Shown one piece after another: positions 1 through 6,709 of a stretch of 6,709 nucleotides of DNA. Positions within the stretch are counted from its first letter, which is position 1. Every line of letters begins with the position of its first letter. This DNA comes from Acidocella sp. Lineage in GTDB: Bacteria > Pseudomonadota > Alphaproteobacteria > Acetobacterales > Acetobacteraceae. Both the position numbers and the translations under genes were made by a program. The DNA lies in the NCBI GenBank assembly GCA_029077775.1, contig JAQNCU010000167.1, positions 1-6,709 on the forward strand, in the 5' to 3' direction. The notes below the pieces were generated by a model. That model ran no database searches and was not told where the DNA came from. It saw only the letters and a program-made list of their open reading frames with translations.

Positions 1-421
1 TTGCCACGCTCACATTTGTCTTGATGCCGCTGAACGCCTCACCCAGATCGATCTCGACGGCGGCGCGAACATCACTGCCGGTCTGCCGCGTCTCCCCGCC
101 GCCGCGCCGCCCGCCGCCGAACATCTGCTCGAAAATATCGCCAAGCCCACCCTCGAACCCGAACCCGGCGCCACCGCCTGGTTGCGGCCCGCCATTTTCA
201 AACGCGGCATGGCCGAAACGGTCATAGGCCGAGCGTTTCTGATCGTCCTTCAGAACGTCATAAGCCTCGTTCAATTCCTTGAACTTATGTTCAGCCTTCG
301 CATCGCCTGGGTTGCGGTCGGGATGATATTGCATCGCCAGCTTGCGATATGCTTTTTTCATCTCCTCGGCGCTGGCGCCGCGCTCCACACCCAGCGTGGC
401 GTAATAATCCTGTTTTGCCAT
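1..421 (-). CDS. dnaJ: DnaJ (Hsp40) co-chaperone, N-terminal 140 residues, cut by window edge
   Basis: DnaJ stimulates the ATPase of DnaK and delivers unfolded clients to it in the cytoplasm. The visible part starts MAKQDYYATLGV and has a complete J domain (about residues 1-70) with the invariant HPD at 33-35 (MQYHPDRNPGD), the contact that triggers DnaK hydrolysis. A Gly/Phe-rich linker follows from about residue 75 to 110 (FGHAAFENGG, then repeated GF and GGG), and then the first residues of the client-binding region (GSDVRAAVEIDLGEAF). The zinc-finger and C-terminal domains would lie beyond the left edge, so this is truncation by the window and not a broken gene. The ATG at 421 is the natural family start. 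Its Shine-Dalgarno is poor: the nearest GGGGA is about 14 nt upstream, so translation may be modest or depend on upstream mRNA structure. It lies downstream of dnaK on the same strand, the usual dnaK-dnaJ order. Confidence 0.96.
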   Translation of the reverse strand, partial: MAKQDYYATLGVERGASAEEMKKAYRKLAMQYHPDRNPGDAKAEHKFKELNEAYDVLKDDQKRSAYDRFGHAAFENGGPQPGGGAGFGFEGGLGDIFEQMFGGGRRGGGETRQTGSDVRAAVEIDLGEAFSGIKTNVSVA

Positions 422-471
422 GAAACGCGGTAAATTCCCCGAAATTTCCTAGAAATATCCTTACTCAGAAA

Positions 472-493
472 TCCCGGAGCCGAAGCTCCGGGA
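472..493 (-). terminator. UUCG-capped stem-loop between dnaK and dnaJ (attenuator or mRNA processing element)
   Basis: A perfect 9-bp inverted repeat encloses a 4-nt loop. On the minus-strand transcript the loop reads UUCG closed by C-G, the exceptionally stable tetraloop class. It starts 29 nt after the dnaK stop and ends 50 nt before the dnaJ start. The bases that follow it (ATTTCTGAG) form only a weak U-tract, so full intrinsic termination is doubtful. Partial termination, or a 3' stability element that keeps dnaK mRNA above dnaJ mRNA, is the likelier role; this role is inferred. A second, weaker dyad (ATTTC-TAG-GAAAT on the minus strand, 444-456) lies between it and dnaJ. Confidence 0.5.
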
Positions 494-522
494 CCCGTTG
501 GTCTGTCATCCGGCCAGTATGT

Positions 523-2442
<1,920 letters not shown>

Positions 2443-2468
2443 TCTATGCTCCTTTGCAGCGGATCGAC

Positions 2469-2485
2469 CCGGCCCGAAGCACCGG
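2469..2485 (-). other. Possible stem-loop in the dnaK 5' leader
   Basis: On the minus strand CCGG and CCGG pair across a loop that contains TGCTTCGGG, with one further U-G wobble pair possible. It would sit in the dnaK mRNA leader, 14 nt upstream of the AAAGGAG ribosome-binding site. A nearby CTCTCC stretch (complement at 2484-2489) could pair with the GGAG of that site as an alternative fold. A leader-controlled or temperature-sensitive switch is conceivable but is only inferred; in GC-rich DNA such short dyads also occur by chance. Confidence 0.25.
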
Positions 2486-2510
2486 AGAGACCCCTTGGAT
2501 AACGATTGTG

Positions 2511-2540
2511 GATGTATTCAAACCAAACCCTGGGCACAAG
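2511..2540 (-). promoter_or_regulatory. Candidate dnaK promoter (CTTG-type -35)
   Basis: On the minus strand CTTGTG (2535-2540) is followed by an 18-nt spacer and TACATC (2511-2516); read as TTGTGC the spacer is 17 nt. The CTTG core is what alphaproteobacterial RpoH (sigma32) promoters share, which suits a dnaK gene, but the downstream box is a poor match to both the sigma32 and the sigma70 -10 consensus. It would give a leader of roughly 60 nt. No strong terminator separates the upstream dehydratase gene from dnaK, so some readthrough from the arg operon is also possible. Confidence 0.3.
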
Positions 2541-2577
2541 GGGTTTCTGCCTGACCGGACCAGAAATCTGGGCTTGG

Positions 2578-2886
2578 CTATTCCGCGATAAGCGCAGAGA
2601 CCGCAGCCGCGAGCCGCATATCCCGGTCGGTCACGCCGCCCGCGTCATGGGTGGTGAGCGCGATCCGCACTTTGTTGTACACATTGGACCATTCAGGGTG
2701 GTGGTCCATGGCCTCAGCAAGCTCTGCGACCTGGGTCATGAACGACCACGCCGCAGCGAAATCAGCGAAGGTGAATGCACGGTGGAGAGAGAGGCCATCC
2801 GCCCCCCATGCCCAGCCCATTGGTAAGTCCGGCCGGTCGGCTTGGGTCAAAACCTTCATGTCAACGGGCGCTAACCCAGGCTCCAT
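2578..2886 (-). CDS. Pterin-4a-carbinolamine dehydratase (4a-hydroxytetrahydrobiopterin dehydratase)
   Basis: Members of this family dehydrate 4a-hydroxytetrahydropterin to the quinonoid dihydropterin, recycling the cofactor used by aromatic amino acid hydroxylases. Some bacterial members have been linked to other pterin or molybdopterin roles. The 102 residues match the family's small single domain. The active-site signature is complete: E58, then H62-H63-P64, Y70, H80 (LTTHDAGG) and D89, with the spacing expected of functional members, preceded by FTFADFAAAWSFM (38-50). The ATG at 2886 overlaps the argF stop by 16 bp (ATGGAGCCTGGGTTAG), which suggests translational coupling. An internal ATG at 2859 (Met10, MKVLTQ) is an alternative start but has no better Shine-Dalgarno. 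No phenylalanine hydroxylase (phhA) is in view, so the physiological partner is unknown. The symbol phhB would be a guess and is not given. Confidence 0.9.
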   Translation of the reverse strand: MEPGLAPVDMKVLTQADRPDLPMGWAWGADGLSLHRAFTFADFAAAWSFMTQVAELAEAMDHHPEWSNVYNKVRIALTTHDAGGVTDRDMRLAAAVSALIAE

Positions 2887-3806
2887 GCCAAAATCGCTTT
2901 CTGTACGTGCAGGCGGTTCTCGGCTTCGTCGAAGACGATCGAGGCCGGGCCGTCGATGACATCGGCGCTTACCTCCTCGCCGCGATGCGCGGGCAGGCAG
3001 TGCATGAACACCGCCCCCGGTGCGGCGTGCGCCATCAGGGCGGTATCAACCTGGTAGGGCGCGAAGGCGGCGGCGCGGGTCGCGGCCTCGGACTCAGAAT
3101 TAGCCATGCTGAGCCAGGTGTCGGTAACCACGCAGGCAGCGCCGGTTACCGCCGCCGCCGGGTCGGTGGTGAGGGTGATATTAGCACCTTCCGCCCGCGC
3201 CCAGGCGACGAGATCTTCGCGGGGCGCGTAACCCGCCGGGCAGGCCAGCCGGAGCGTAAATTTGAACCGGGCGGCGGCCTCGATGAACGAGGCAGCGACG
3301 TTGTTGCCGTCCCCCACCCAGGCGATGGTCTGCCCCGCGACGGGCCCGCGATGCTCCTCGAAGGTCATGATGTCCGCCATGATCTGGCAGGGATGCGATA
3401 ATTCGGTCAACCCGTTGATGATCGGCACACTGGCATGTTTTGCCAGCTCTTGCAGTTTGGCGGCATGATCGGTGCGCAGCATGATCGCATCGACATAGCG
3501 TGAGAGCACCTGGGCGGTGTCGGCGATGGTCTCCCCGCGCCCGAGCTGCATGTCGCGCTGCGACAGCACGATGACATCGCCGCCCAGTTCACGCATTGCG
3601 ACCTCAAACGAGACGCGGGTGCGGGTTGAGGGTTTCTCAAAAAGTAACGCCAGGGTTTTTCCCGCCAGAGGTTTTTTGCCCCCTGGGCAGTGACGCTTAA
3701 ACGTCGCGGCGGCATCGAGCAGGCTGCGCAAAGCGGGGCCGGAGAAATCCTTCAGGTCGAGGAAATGTTTCGGCCCGCCGCGCGGGAGTTCGAGCACCGC
3801 GCTCAT
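2871..3806 (-). CDS. argF: Ornithine carbamoyltransferase (anabolic)
   Basis: ArgF transfers the carbamoyl group of carbamoyl phosphate to ornithine to make citrulline in arginine biosynthesis; it is a cytoplasmic trimer. The 311 residues are normal for the anabolic enzyme. The carbamoyl-phosphate loop STRTR is at 60-64 (FEKPSTRTRVSFE), HPCQ is at 138-141 (LTELSHPCQIMAD), the ornithine-side loop DTWLSM is at 229-234 and the catalytic-cysteine motif HCLP is at 269-272 (FMHCLPAHRGEE). The residue after SM is Ala, not the Gly of the usual SMG loop, and is followed by NSESE; all other key residues are present. The ATG at 3806 overlaps the argD stop in an ATGA junction, so the gene is probably coupled to argD, with a weak AGG about 11 nt upstream. 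Its 3' end overlaps the dehydratase gene by 16 bp. Confidence 0.97.
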   Translation of the reverse strand: MSAVLELPRGGPKHFLDLKDFSGPALRSLLDAAATFKRHCPGGKKPLAGKTLALLFEKPSTRTRVSFEVAMRELGGDVIVLSQRDMQLGRGETIADTAQVLSRYVDAIMLRTDHAAKLQELAKHASVPIINGLTELSHPCQIMADIMTFEEHRGPVAGQTIAWVGDGNNVAASFIEAAARFKFTLRLACPAGYAPREDLVAWARAEGANITLTTDPAAAVTGAACVVTDTWLSMANSESEAATRAAAFAPYQVDTALMAHAAPGAVFMHCLPAHRGEEVSADVIDGPASIVFDEAENRLHVQKAILAWSLG

Positions 3807-4999
3807 TTGGCGGCGACCTGTGCGAGCGAGGGCGTGCAGCGCCGCGCCGCGCGGTCGAGCAAGGCCAACGCCTCATCGCATTCCGCCTGGCCGATGATGA
3901 GCGGCGGGACCAGACGCAGAACATTATCGCCCGCCGCGACCGTGAGCAGGCCCTCGGCCATGGCGGCTTGTTGGGCTTCGGCGTTCGGCACCGCGCATTT
4001 CAACCCCAGGATCAACCCCGCGCCGCGCGCCTGTGTAAAAACCGCCGGATGCCGGGCCGTGAGCGCGTTGAGCCCGCGCCAGAGATAACGCGCGGTATCA
4101 TCCAACTGGTCGAGAAAGCCCGGGGCGAGCACCACGTCCAGCACTGCGTTTCCGGCAGCGGCGGCCAAAGGGTTGCCGCCGAAGGTGGTGCCGTGGCTGC
4201 CGGGCACCAAAGCGCGGGCGACGTCTTCCTTTGCCAGGACCGCCCCCATTGGGAAGCCGCCCGCCATGCCCTTGGCGATGGACATCACGTCGGGTTCGAT
4301 CCCGGCCCATTCATGGGCGAATAATTTGCCGGTGCGGCCCATGCCGCATTGCACCTCGTCGAGCCCCAGCAAAATGCCGAATTCATCGCAGATGGCGCGT
4401 AAACCCCGCAGGAATGACAGCGACGCGGGGCGGATGCCGCCCTCGCCCTGGACAGGCTCGATCAATATGCCCGCGGTGGCGGGTGTGATGGCGTCGCGGA
4501 CCGCTTGCAGATCATTGAACGGAACATGATCGAAGCCATCGACCACGGGCCCGAAACCGGCGAGGTATTTGGCGTTGCCCGTCGCCGCGATCATCGCCAG
4601 TGTGCGGCCATGGAAGGCGCCGTCAAAGCAGATCACCCGCGTGCGCTCAGGCTGCCCGGCGTCAGCCATGGTTTTGCGCATGGCTTTTACCAGCCCCTCA
4701 TTGGCCTCCGCGCCGGAATTACAGAAAAACACCGAATCCGCAAAACTGGCCGCGACATAGCGTTGCGCCAAACGCTCCGCCCCGGGCACGCGGTAAAGGT
4801 TGGAGACATGCATAACCCGCTTTGCCTGGTCCGCGATGGCCGCTGTGAGTGCCCTATGACCGTGCCCCAGCGAGGAGGTGGCGATGCCCGCGCCAAAATC
4901 CAGAAAGCGCCGCCCCGCGCTGTCAAACAAATAAGCGCCCTCGCCATGCTCGAAAGCGATGTCGATACGGTTATAGTTTGGCATTAGCGCGGCGATCAT
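3803..4999 (-). CDS. argD: Acetylornithine aminotransferase (PLP enzyme)
   Basis: ArgD transfers the amino group of glutamate to N-acetylglutamate 5-semialdehyde, giving N-acetylornithine; in many bacteria it also serves lysine synthesis as succinyl-diaminopimelate aminotransferase. It is a class-III PLP aminotransferase. The 398 residues are the usual length. Visible motifs (numbered from the ATG at 4999) are the phosphate-binding SGAEANE (95-101), FDGAFHGRT (125-133), LDEVQCGMGRTG (213-224, with the PLP-ring Asp), the Schiff-base Lys243 in SIAKGMAGGFPMG, and GTTFGGNPLA (270-279). A GTG at 5026 would add nine residues, but it has no ribosome-binding site and lies at or above the predicted transcription start. 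The ATG at 4999 gives the family-like MIAALMPNYNRIDIAFEHG and has GAAAG seven bases upstream. A third option is Met at 4984. It is first in an argD-argF-dehydratase operon. Confidence 0.97.
   Translation of the reverse strand: MIAALMPNYNRIDIAFEHGEGAYLFDSAGRRFLDFGAGIATSSLGHGHRALTAAIADQAKRVMHVSNLYRVPGAERLAQRYVAASFADSVFFCNSGAEANEGLVKAMRKTMADAGQPERTRVICFDGAFHGRTLAMIAATGNAKYLAGFGPVVDGFDHVPFNDLQAVRDAITPATAGILIEPVQGEGGIRPASLSFLRGLRAICDEFGILLGLDEVQCGMGRTGKLFAHEWAGIEPDVMSIAKGMAGGFPMGAVLAKEDVARALVPGSHGTTFGGNPLAAAAGNAVLDVVLAPGFLDQLDDTARYLWRGLNALTARHPAVFTQARGAGLILGLKCAVPNAEAQQAAMAEGLLTVAAGDNVLRLVPPLIIGQAECDEALALLDRAARRCTPSLAQVAAK
4950..4977 (+). promoter_or_regulatory. Weak candidate promoter for the GT87-family gene
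   Basis: On the plus strand TATAGT (4972-4977, five of six to TATAAT) follows TCGAAA (4950-4955, four of six to TTGACA) with a 16-nt spacer. It lies inside the 5' coding end of argD and would give a leader of about 55 nt carrying the 5004-5026 dyad before the ATG at 5041. The -35 match is modest, so this is only a candidate. Confidence 0.25.
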
Positions 5000-5003
5000 G
5001 AAT

Positions 5004-5026
5004 GTGCTTTCAACAGCGGAAAGCAC
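5004..5026. promoter_or_regulatory. Perfect inverted repeat in the argD / GT87 divergent gap (candidate operator)
   Basis: GTGCTTTC and GAAAGCAC are exact reverse complements, eight bases each with a 7-nt spacer (AACAGCG on the plus strand). The element lies between the two divergent start codons, 2 bp beyond the argD -10 box, and covers the predicted argD transcription start near 5022: a classic repressor position. The GAAAG that serves as the argD ribosome-binding site is part of one arm, so a fold in RNA could also hide it if transcription starts upstream of 5026. It does not resemble the ArgR box that I know from enterobacteria. The regulator is unknown. Confidence 0.5.
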
Positions 5027-5028
5027 GG

Positions 5029-5058
5029 AATATTGCGCAAATGAGCCGAAATAGTCAA
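5029..5058 (-). promoter_or_regulatory. Candidate sigma70-type promoter of the argD operon
   Basis: On the minus strand TTGACT (5053-5058, five of six to TTGACA) and AATATT (5029-5034, four of six to TATAAT) are 18 nt apart. Transcription would start near 5022 and give a short leader of about 23 nt before the argD ATG at 4999, which supports that ATG over the upstream GTG. The -35 box lies inside the coding sequence of the divergent membrane-protein gene, and the spacer covers its ATG at 5041 and a TTGCGCAA palindrome (5033-5040). Confidence 0.5.
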
Positions 5059-6255
5059 ATTCCCACCCGTTTCAGGCTGGCCGGCCTGGTGATGGTGTGC
5101 GCCATTCCCAGCCTGTGCGAAGCCTACGCGATCGCCTGGGGAGAGGCGCATGGCCATTACGGCAAGGCGCTGCGCGACGGGCTGGATTTTTGGGCGGGTG
5201 GGTATTTAACCCTGCACGGTCAGGTTATGACCCTGTTCAACCATGCCACGTATCAGGCGTTTCTGGCCGGTCGGTACGGAACCCTGCCCTATCATTTATG
5301 GAGCTACCCCCCGAATTATCTGCTGCTGGCAACCATGTTCGGCTGGCTGCCACCCTGGCCGGCGGTGATTACGTTCGATGCCCTGACGCTGTTGTTGCTG
5401 GTGGCGGTGCTGCGGCTGGCCCGGCAATCCTGGTGGTTGATCGCGGCGGTTCTGGCGGCCCCGGCGACGCTGGAGAACGCCATGGAGCACCAGAACGCAG
5501 CCTTGCTCACGGCGCTGATCGGTGGTGGCATTTTGCTCCTGCAGACGCGCCCCAGGCTGGCGGGCGCGCTGATCGGCCTTGCCACGATCAAGCCGCAGCT
5601 TGGTTTGGCGTTGCCTTTCTACCTTGCCCGGCGCGCGCCGGTGGCGGTGGTATATGCCGTGCTGACGGCATTGGCGCTGGGTGTTGCGTCACTACTCGCC
5701 CTCGGTCTGCCAGTCTGGCGCGGATTTTTGCATGTGACCAGCCCGGCGATGACGAATGTGCTGCTGACCGGCCAGCCGCCGGATTTCGCGGGTGGGCTGA
5801 TCAGCGTCTTCGCGTTGATGCGACCGTTGGGCCTGCATGTCGCGCTCATCATCCAGGCTTTGGTCAGCCTGGCCGCCATGGGCATCGCTTACCGGGTGAA
5901 ATCCCCGGTGGCGATGCTTATTCTCTGCCCGCTGGCGAGCCCCTATCTCCACGATTATGACTTGCTCGGGGTCAGTCTGGCGGTGGCGTTGCTGGTGCGC
6001 GACCGGCTTTCAACGGGGTTTGCGCCCGGTGAGCCCGTGCTTTTTTTTCTGGCCTGGTTTGGCCCAGGGCTGTTGCCCTGGGCGCCGCAATGCGCCCACG
6101 CCGCGCCGGTCATCCTTGTGCTGCTATTGGCAAGCGCCTGCCGCCGTGGTGCTGTCGGGTTATGCGACTCCTCACAGGCTCCGCCCGGCTTGCCGGAATT
6201 ATCGGCTGGCCGGTCGCCCACTCCCGCTCCCCCCGGCTCCACGGCGCGTGGCTGA
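5041..6255 (+). CDS. Polytopic membrane protein of the GT87 / DUF2029 glycosyltransferase type
   Basis: The 404-residue protein is mostly hydrophobic, with about nine to eleven probable membrane helices, the first near residues 13-33. GT87 enzymes are GT-C-fold glycosyltransferases that use polyprenyl-phosphate sugars at the outer face of the inner membrane; mycobacterial members are alpha-1,2-mannosyltransferases. Family-like features are DFWAGGYL after the first helix (Asp49, the usual place of the catalytic acid), WSYPPNYLLL (87-96), LATIKPQLG (180-188) and SPYLHDYDLLG (300-310). The sugar and acceptor cannot be told from sequence. The ATG at 5041 is chosen because it keeps helix one intact and has GGAA upstream; an ATG at 5002 would add 13 residues and nearly abut the argD start. 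The final ~35 residues are Pro/Ser-rich, have no membrane segment, and are mostly encoded by DNA that also encodes the AroE N-terminus in another frame. A run of eight T lies at 6041-6048. Confidence 0.8.
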   Translation: MSRNSQIPTRFRLAGLVMVCAIPSLCEAYAIAWGEAHGHYGKALRDGLDFWAGGYLTLHGQVMTLFNHATYQAFLAGRYGTLPYHLWSYPPNYLLLATMFGWLPPWPAVITFDALTLLLLVAVLRLARQSWWLIAAVLAAPATLENAMEHQNAALLTALIGGGILLLQTRPRLAGALIGLATIKPQLGLALPFYLARRAPVAVVYAVLTALALGVASLLALGLPVWRGFLHVTSPAMTNVLLTGQPPDFAGGLISVFALMRPLGLHVALIIQALVSLAAMGIAYRVKSPVAMLILCPLASPYLHDYDLLGVSLAVALLVRDRLSTGFAPGEPVLFFLAWFGPGLLPWAPQCAHAAPVILVLLLASACRRGAVGLCDSSQAPPGLPELSAGRSPTPAPPGSTARG

Positions 6256-6709
6256 ACCGCTATGGAATCGACGGCGCCTATGTGCCGTTGGCGGTTGCCC
6301 CATCTGATTTTGCCCTGGTTATCCGCGCACTGGCGCAGGCGGGGTTTGCCGGCTGTAACGTGACGATCCCGCATAAAGAGGCGGCCTTCGCGATCTGTGA
6401 CAGGGTGCTGGAGCCCGCCCACCGGGCCGGGGCGGTGAACACGCTGAGTTTTGGCAACGGGATCGAGGGCACGAACACCGATGGCTATGGTTTCATCGCC
6501 AATCTGCGCGCGCATGGGGTGAACCCGGCGGCGGGACCGGCGTTGATTCTGGGGGCGGGCGGTGCGGCGCGGGCCATTGCGGCGGCGTCATTAAACCGTT
6601 CTCCAAGCGTCCACCAGCTCTGGGCGAGGGCCAGCCGCTCGGTGCTGCCATTTGCGCCCGAAGTAATATATGGTGCCATGTCATTCAGCCACGCGGTTGC
6701 GGACCGCAA
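6162..6709 (+). CDS. aroE: Shikimate dehydrogenase (NADP+), N-terminal 182 residues, cut by window edge
   Basis: AroE reduces 3-dehydroshikimate to shikimate with NADPH, the fourth step of the chorismate pathway. The catalytic domain is complete: the shikimate-binding SRS of HSRSP (Ser21, Ser23), the catalytic Lys72 in NVTIPHKE (66-73), Asn93 in GAVNTL and the catalytic Asp107 in GTNTDGYGF. The NADP-binding glycine loop is LILGAGGAARAIAAA (128-142). After residue 142 the expected NRT-type cofactor motif is not recognisable (ASLNRSPSVHQLWARASRS), although the frame stays open to the edge. The ATG at 6162 is supported because LTGSARLAGIIGWPV is the normal family N-terminus and leaves no room for a later start. 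There is no clear Shine-Dalgarno, and the gene begins 94 bp inside the GT87 gene, so it is likely translated by coupling. Confidence 0.93.
   Translation, partial: MRLLTGSARLAGIIGWPVAHSRSPRLHGAWLNRYGIDGAYVPLAVAPSDFALVIRALAQAGFAGCNVTIPHKEAAFAICDRVLEPAHRAGAVNTLSFGNGIEGTNTDGYGFIANLRAHGVNPAAGPALILGAGGAARAIAAASLNRSPSVHQLWARASRSVLPFAPEVIYGAMSFSHAVADR

Noticed and set aside
2560..2571. Intrinsic terminator after the dehydratase gene
   Set aside because: The CCAGA-AA-TCTGG dyad has a 2-nt gap between short arms and no T-run follows, so it is not a credible terminator.
2443..2577. CIRCE (HrcA) element upstream of dnaK
   Set aside because: No TTAGCACTC-N9-GAGTGCTAA-like sequence is present in the gap.
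3968..4987. Plus-strand open frames opposite argD (3968-4324, 4173-4529, 4505-4987)
   Set aside because: They lie wholly antisense to a convincing aminotransferase and have low-complexity Arg/Pro-rich translations typical of shadow frames.
5000..5026. GTG at 5026 as the argD start
   Set aside because: It has no Shine-Dalgarno, lies at or upstream of the predicted transcription start, and adds nine residues not typical of the family.
5002..5040. ATG at 5002 as the GT87 start
   Set aside because: It would lie 2 bp from the argD start and inside the dyad, and adds a charged stretch (MCFQQRKARN) before the first helix. The ATG at 5041 is more reasonable, though this is not proven.
5955..6515. 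A 186-residue minus-strand open frame across the GT87-aroE junction
   Set aside because: It is antisense to two well-supported genes and has no recognisable domain. It arises from high GC content.
6588..6709. An insertion sequence end in aroE
   Set aside because: I find no terminal inverted repeat, target duplication or recognisable transposase reading, so the change in AroE is reported as a finding and not called a mobile element.

Overview
The window is a compact stretch of housekeeping chromosome from a GC-rich bacterium, most likely an alphaproteobacterium. The protein style (DnaK ending in an EEIDDKKKSA-type tail, ArgD beginning MIAALMPNYNRIDIAFEHG, an argD-argF pair) would fit the Acetobacteraceae/Rhodospirillales. 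That placement is an inference from remembered family sequences, not a search. I see no mobile element, CRISPR array, tRNA or rRNA, and nothing that looks like a new defence or biosynthetic system.

Five genes lie on the minus strand, read from right to left: argD (start 4999), argF (start 3806), a pterin-4a-carbinolamine dehydratase gene (start 2886), dnaK (start 2442) and dnaJ (start 421, running off the left edge). argD and argF share an ATGA junction, and argF and the dehydratase gene overlap by 16 bp, so these three look like one translationally coupled operon. A gap of 135 bp then holds the dnaK promoter region and leader. A 97-bp spacer with a strong UUCG-capped stem-loop within it separates dnaK from dnaJ. 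ArgD and ArgF supply successive steps of arginine synthesis (N-acetylornithine, then citrulline). DnaK and DnaJ are the Hsp70/Hsp40 pair.

Two genes on the plus strand diverge from argD. The first is a polytopic membrane protein of the GT87/DUF2029 glycosyltransferase type (start 5041). Its last 94 bp overlap, in another frame, the start of aroE (shikimate dehydrogenase, start 6162), which runs off the right edge.

The most interesting non-coding signal is the 41-bp divergent gap between argD and the GT87 gene. It contains a perfect 8-bp inverted repeat with a 7-nt spacer (5004-5026). This sits just downstream of a good sigma70-type argD promoter (5029-5058), whose -35 box lies inside the GT87 coding sequence. 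Other points worth a second look are the dehydratase gene between argF and dnaK, the overprinted C-terminus of the GT87 protein, and the last ~40 visible residues of AroE, which do not follow the family pattern.
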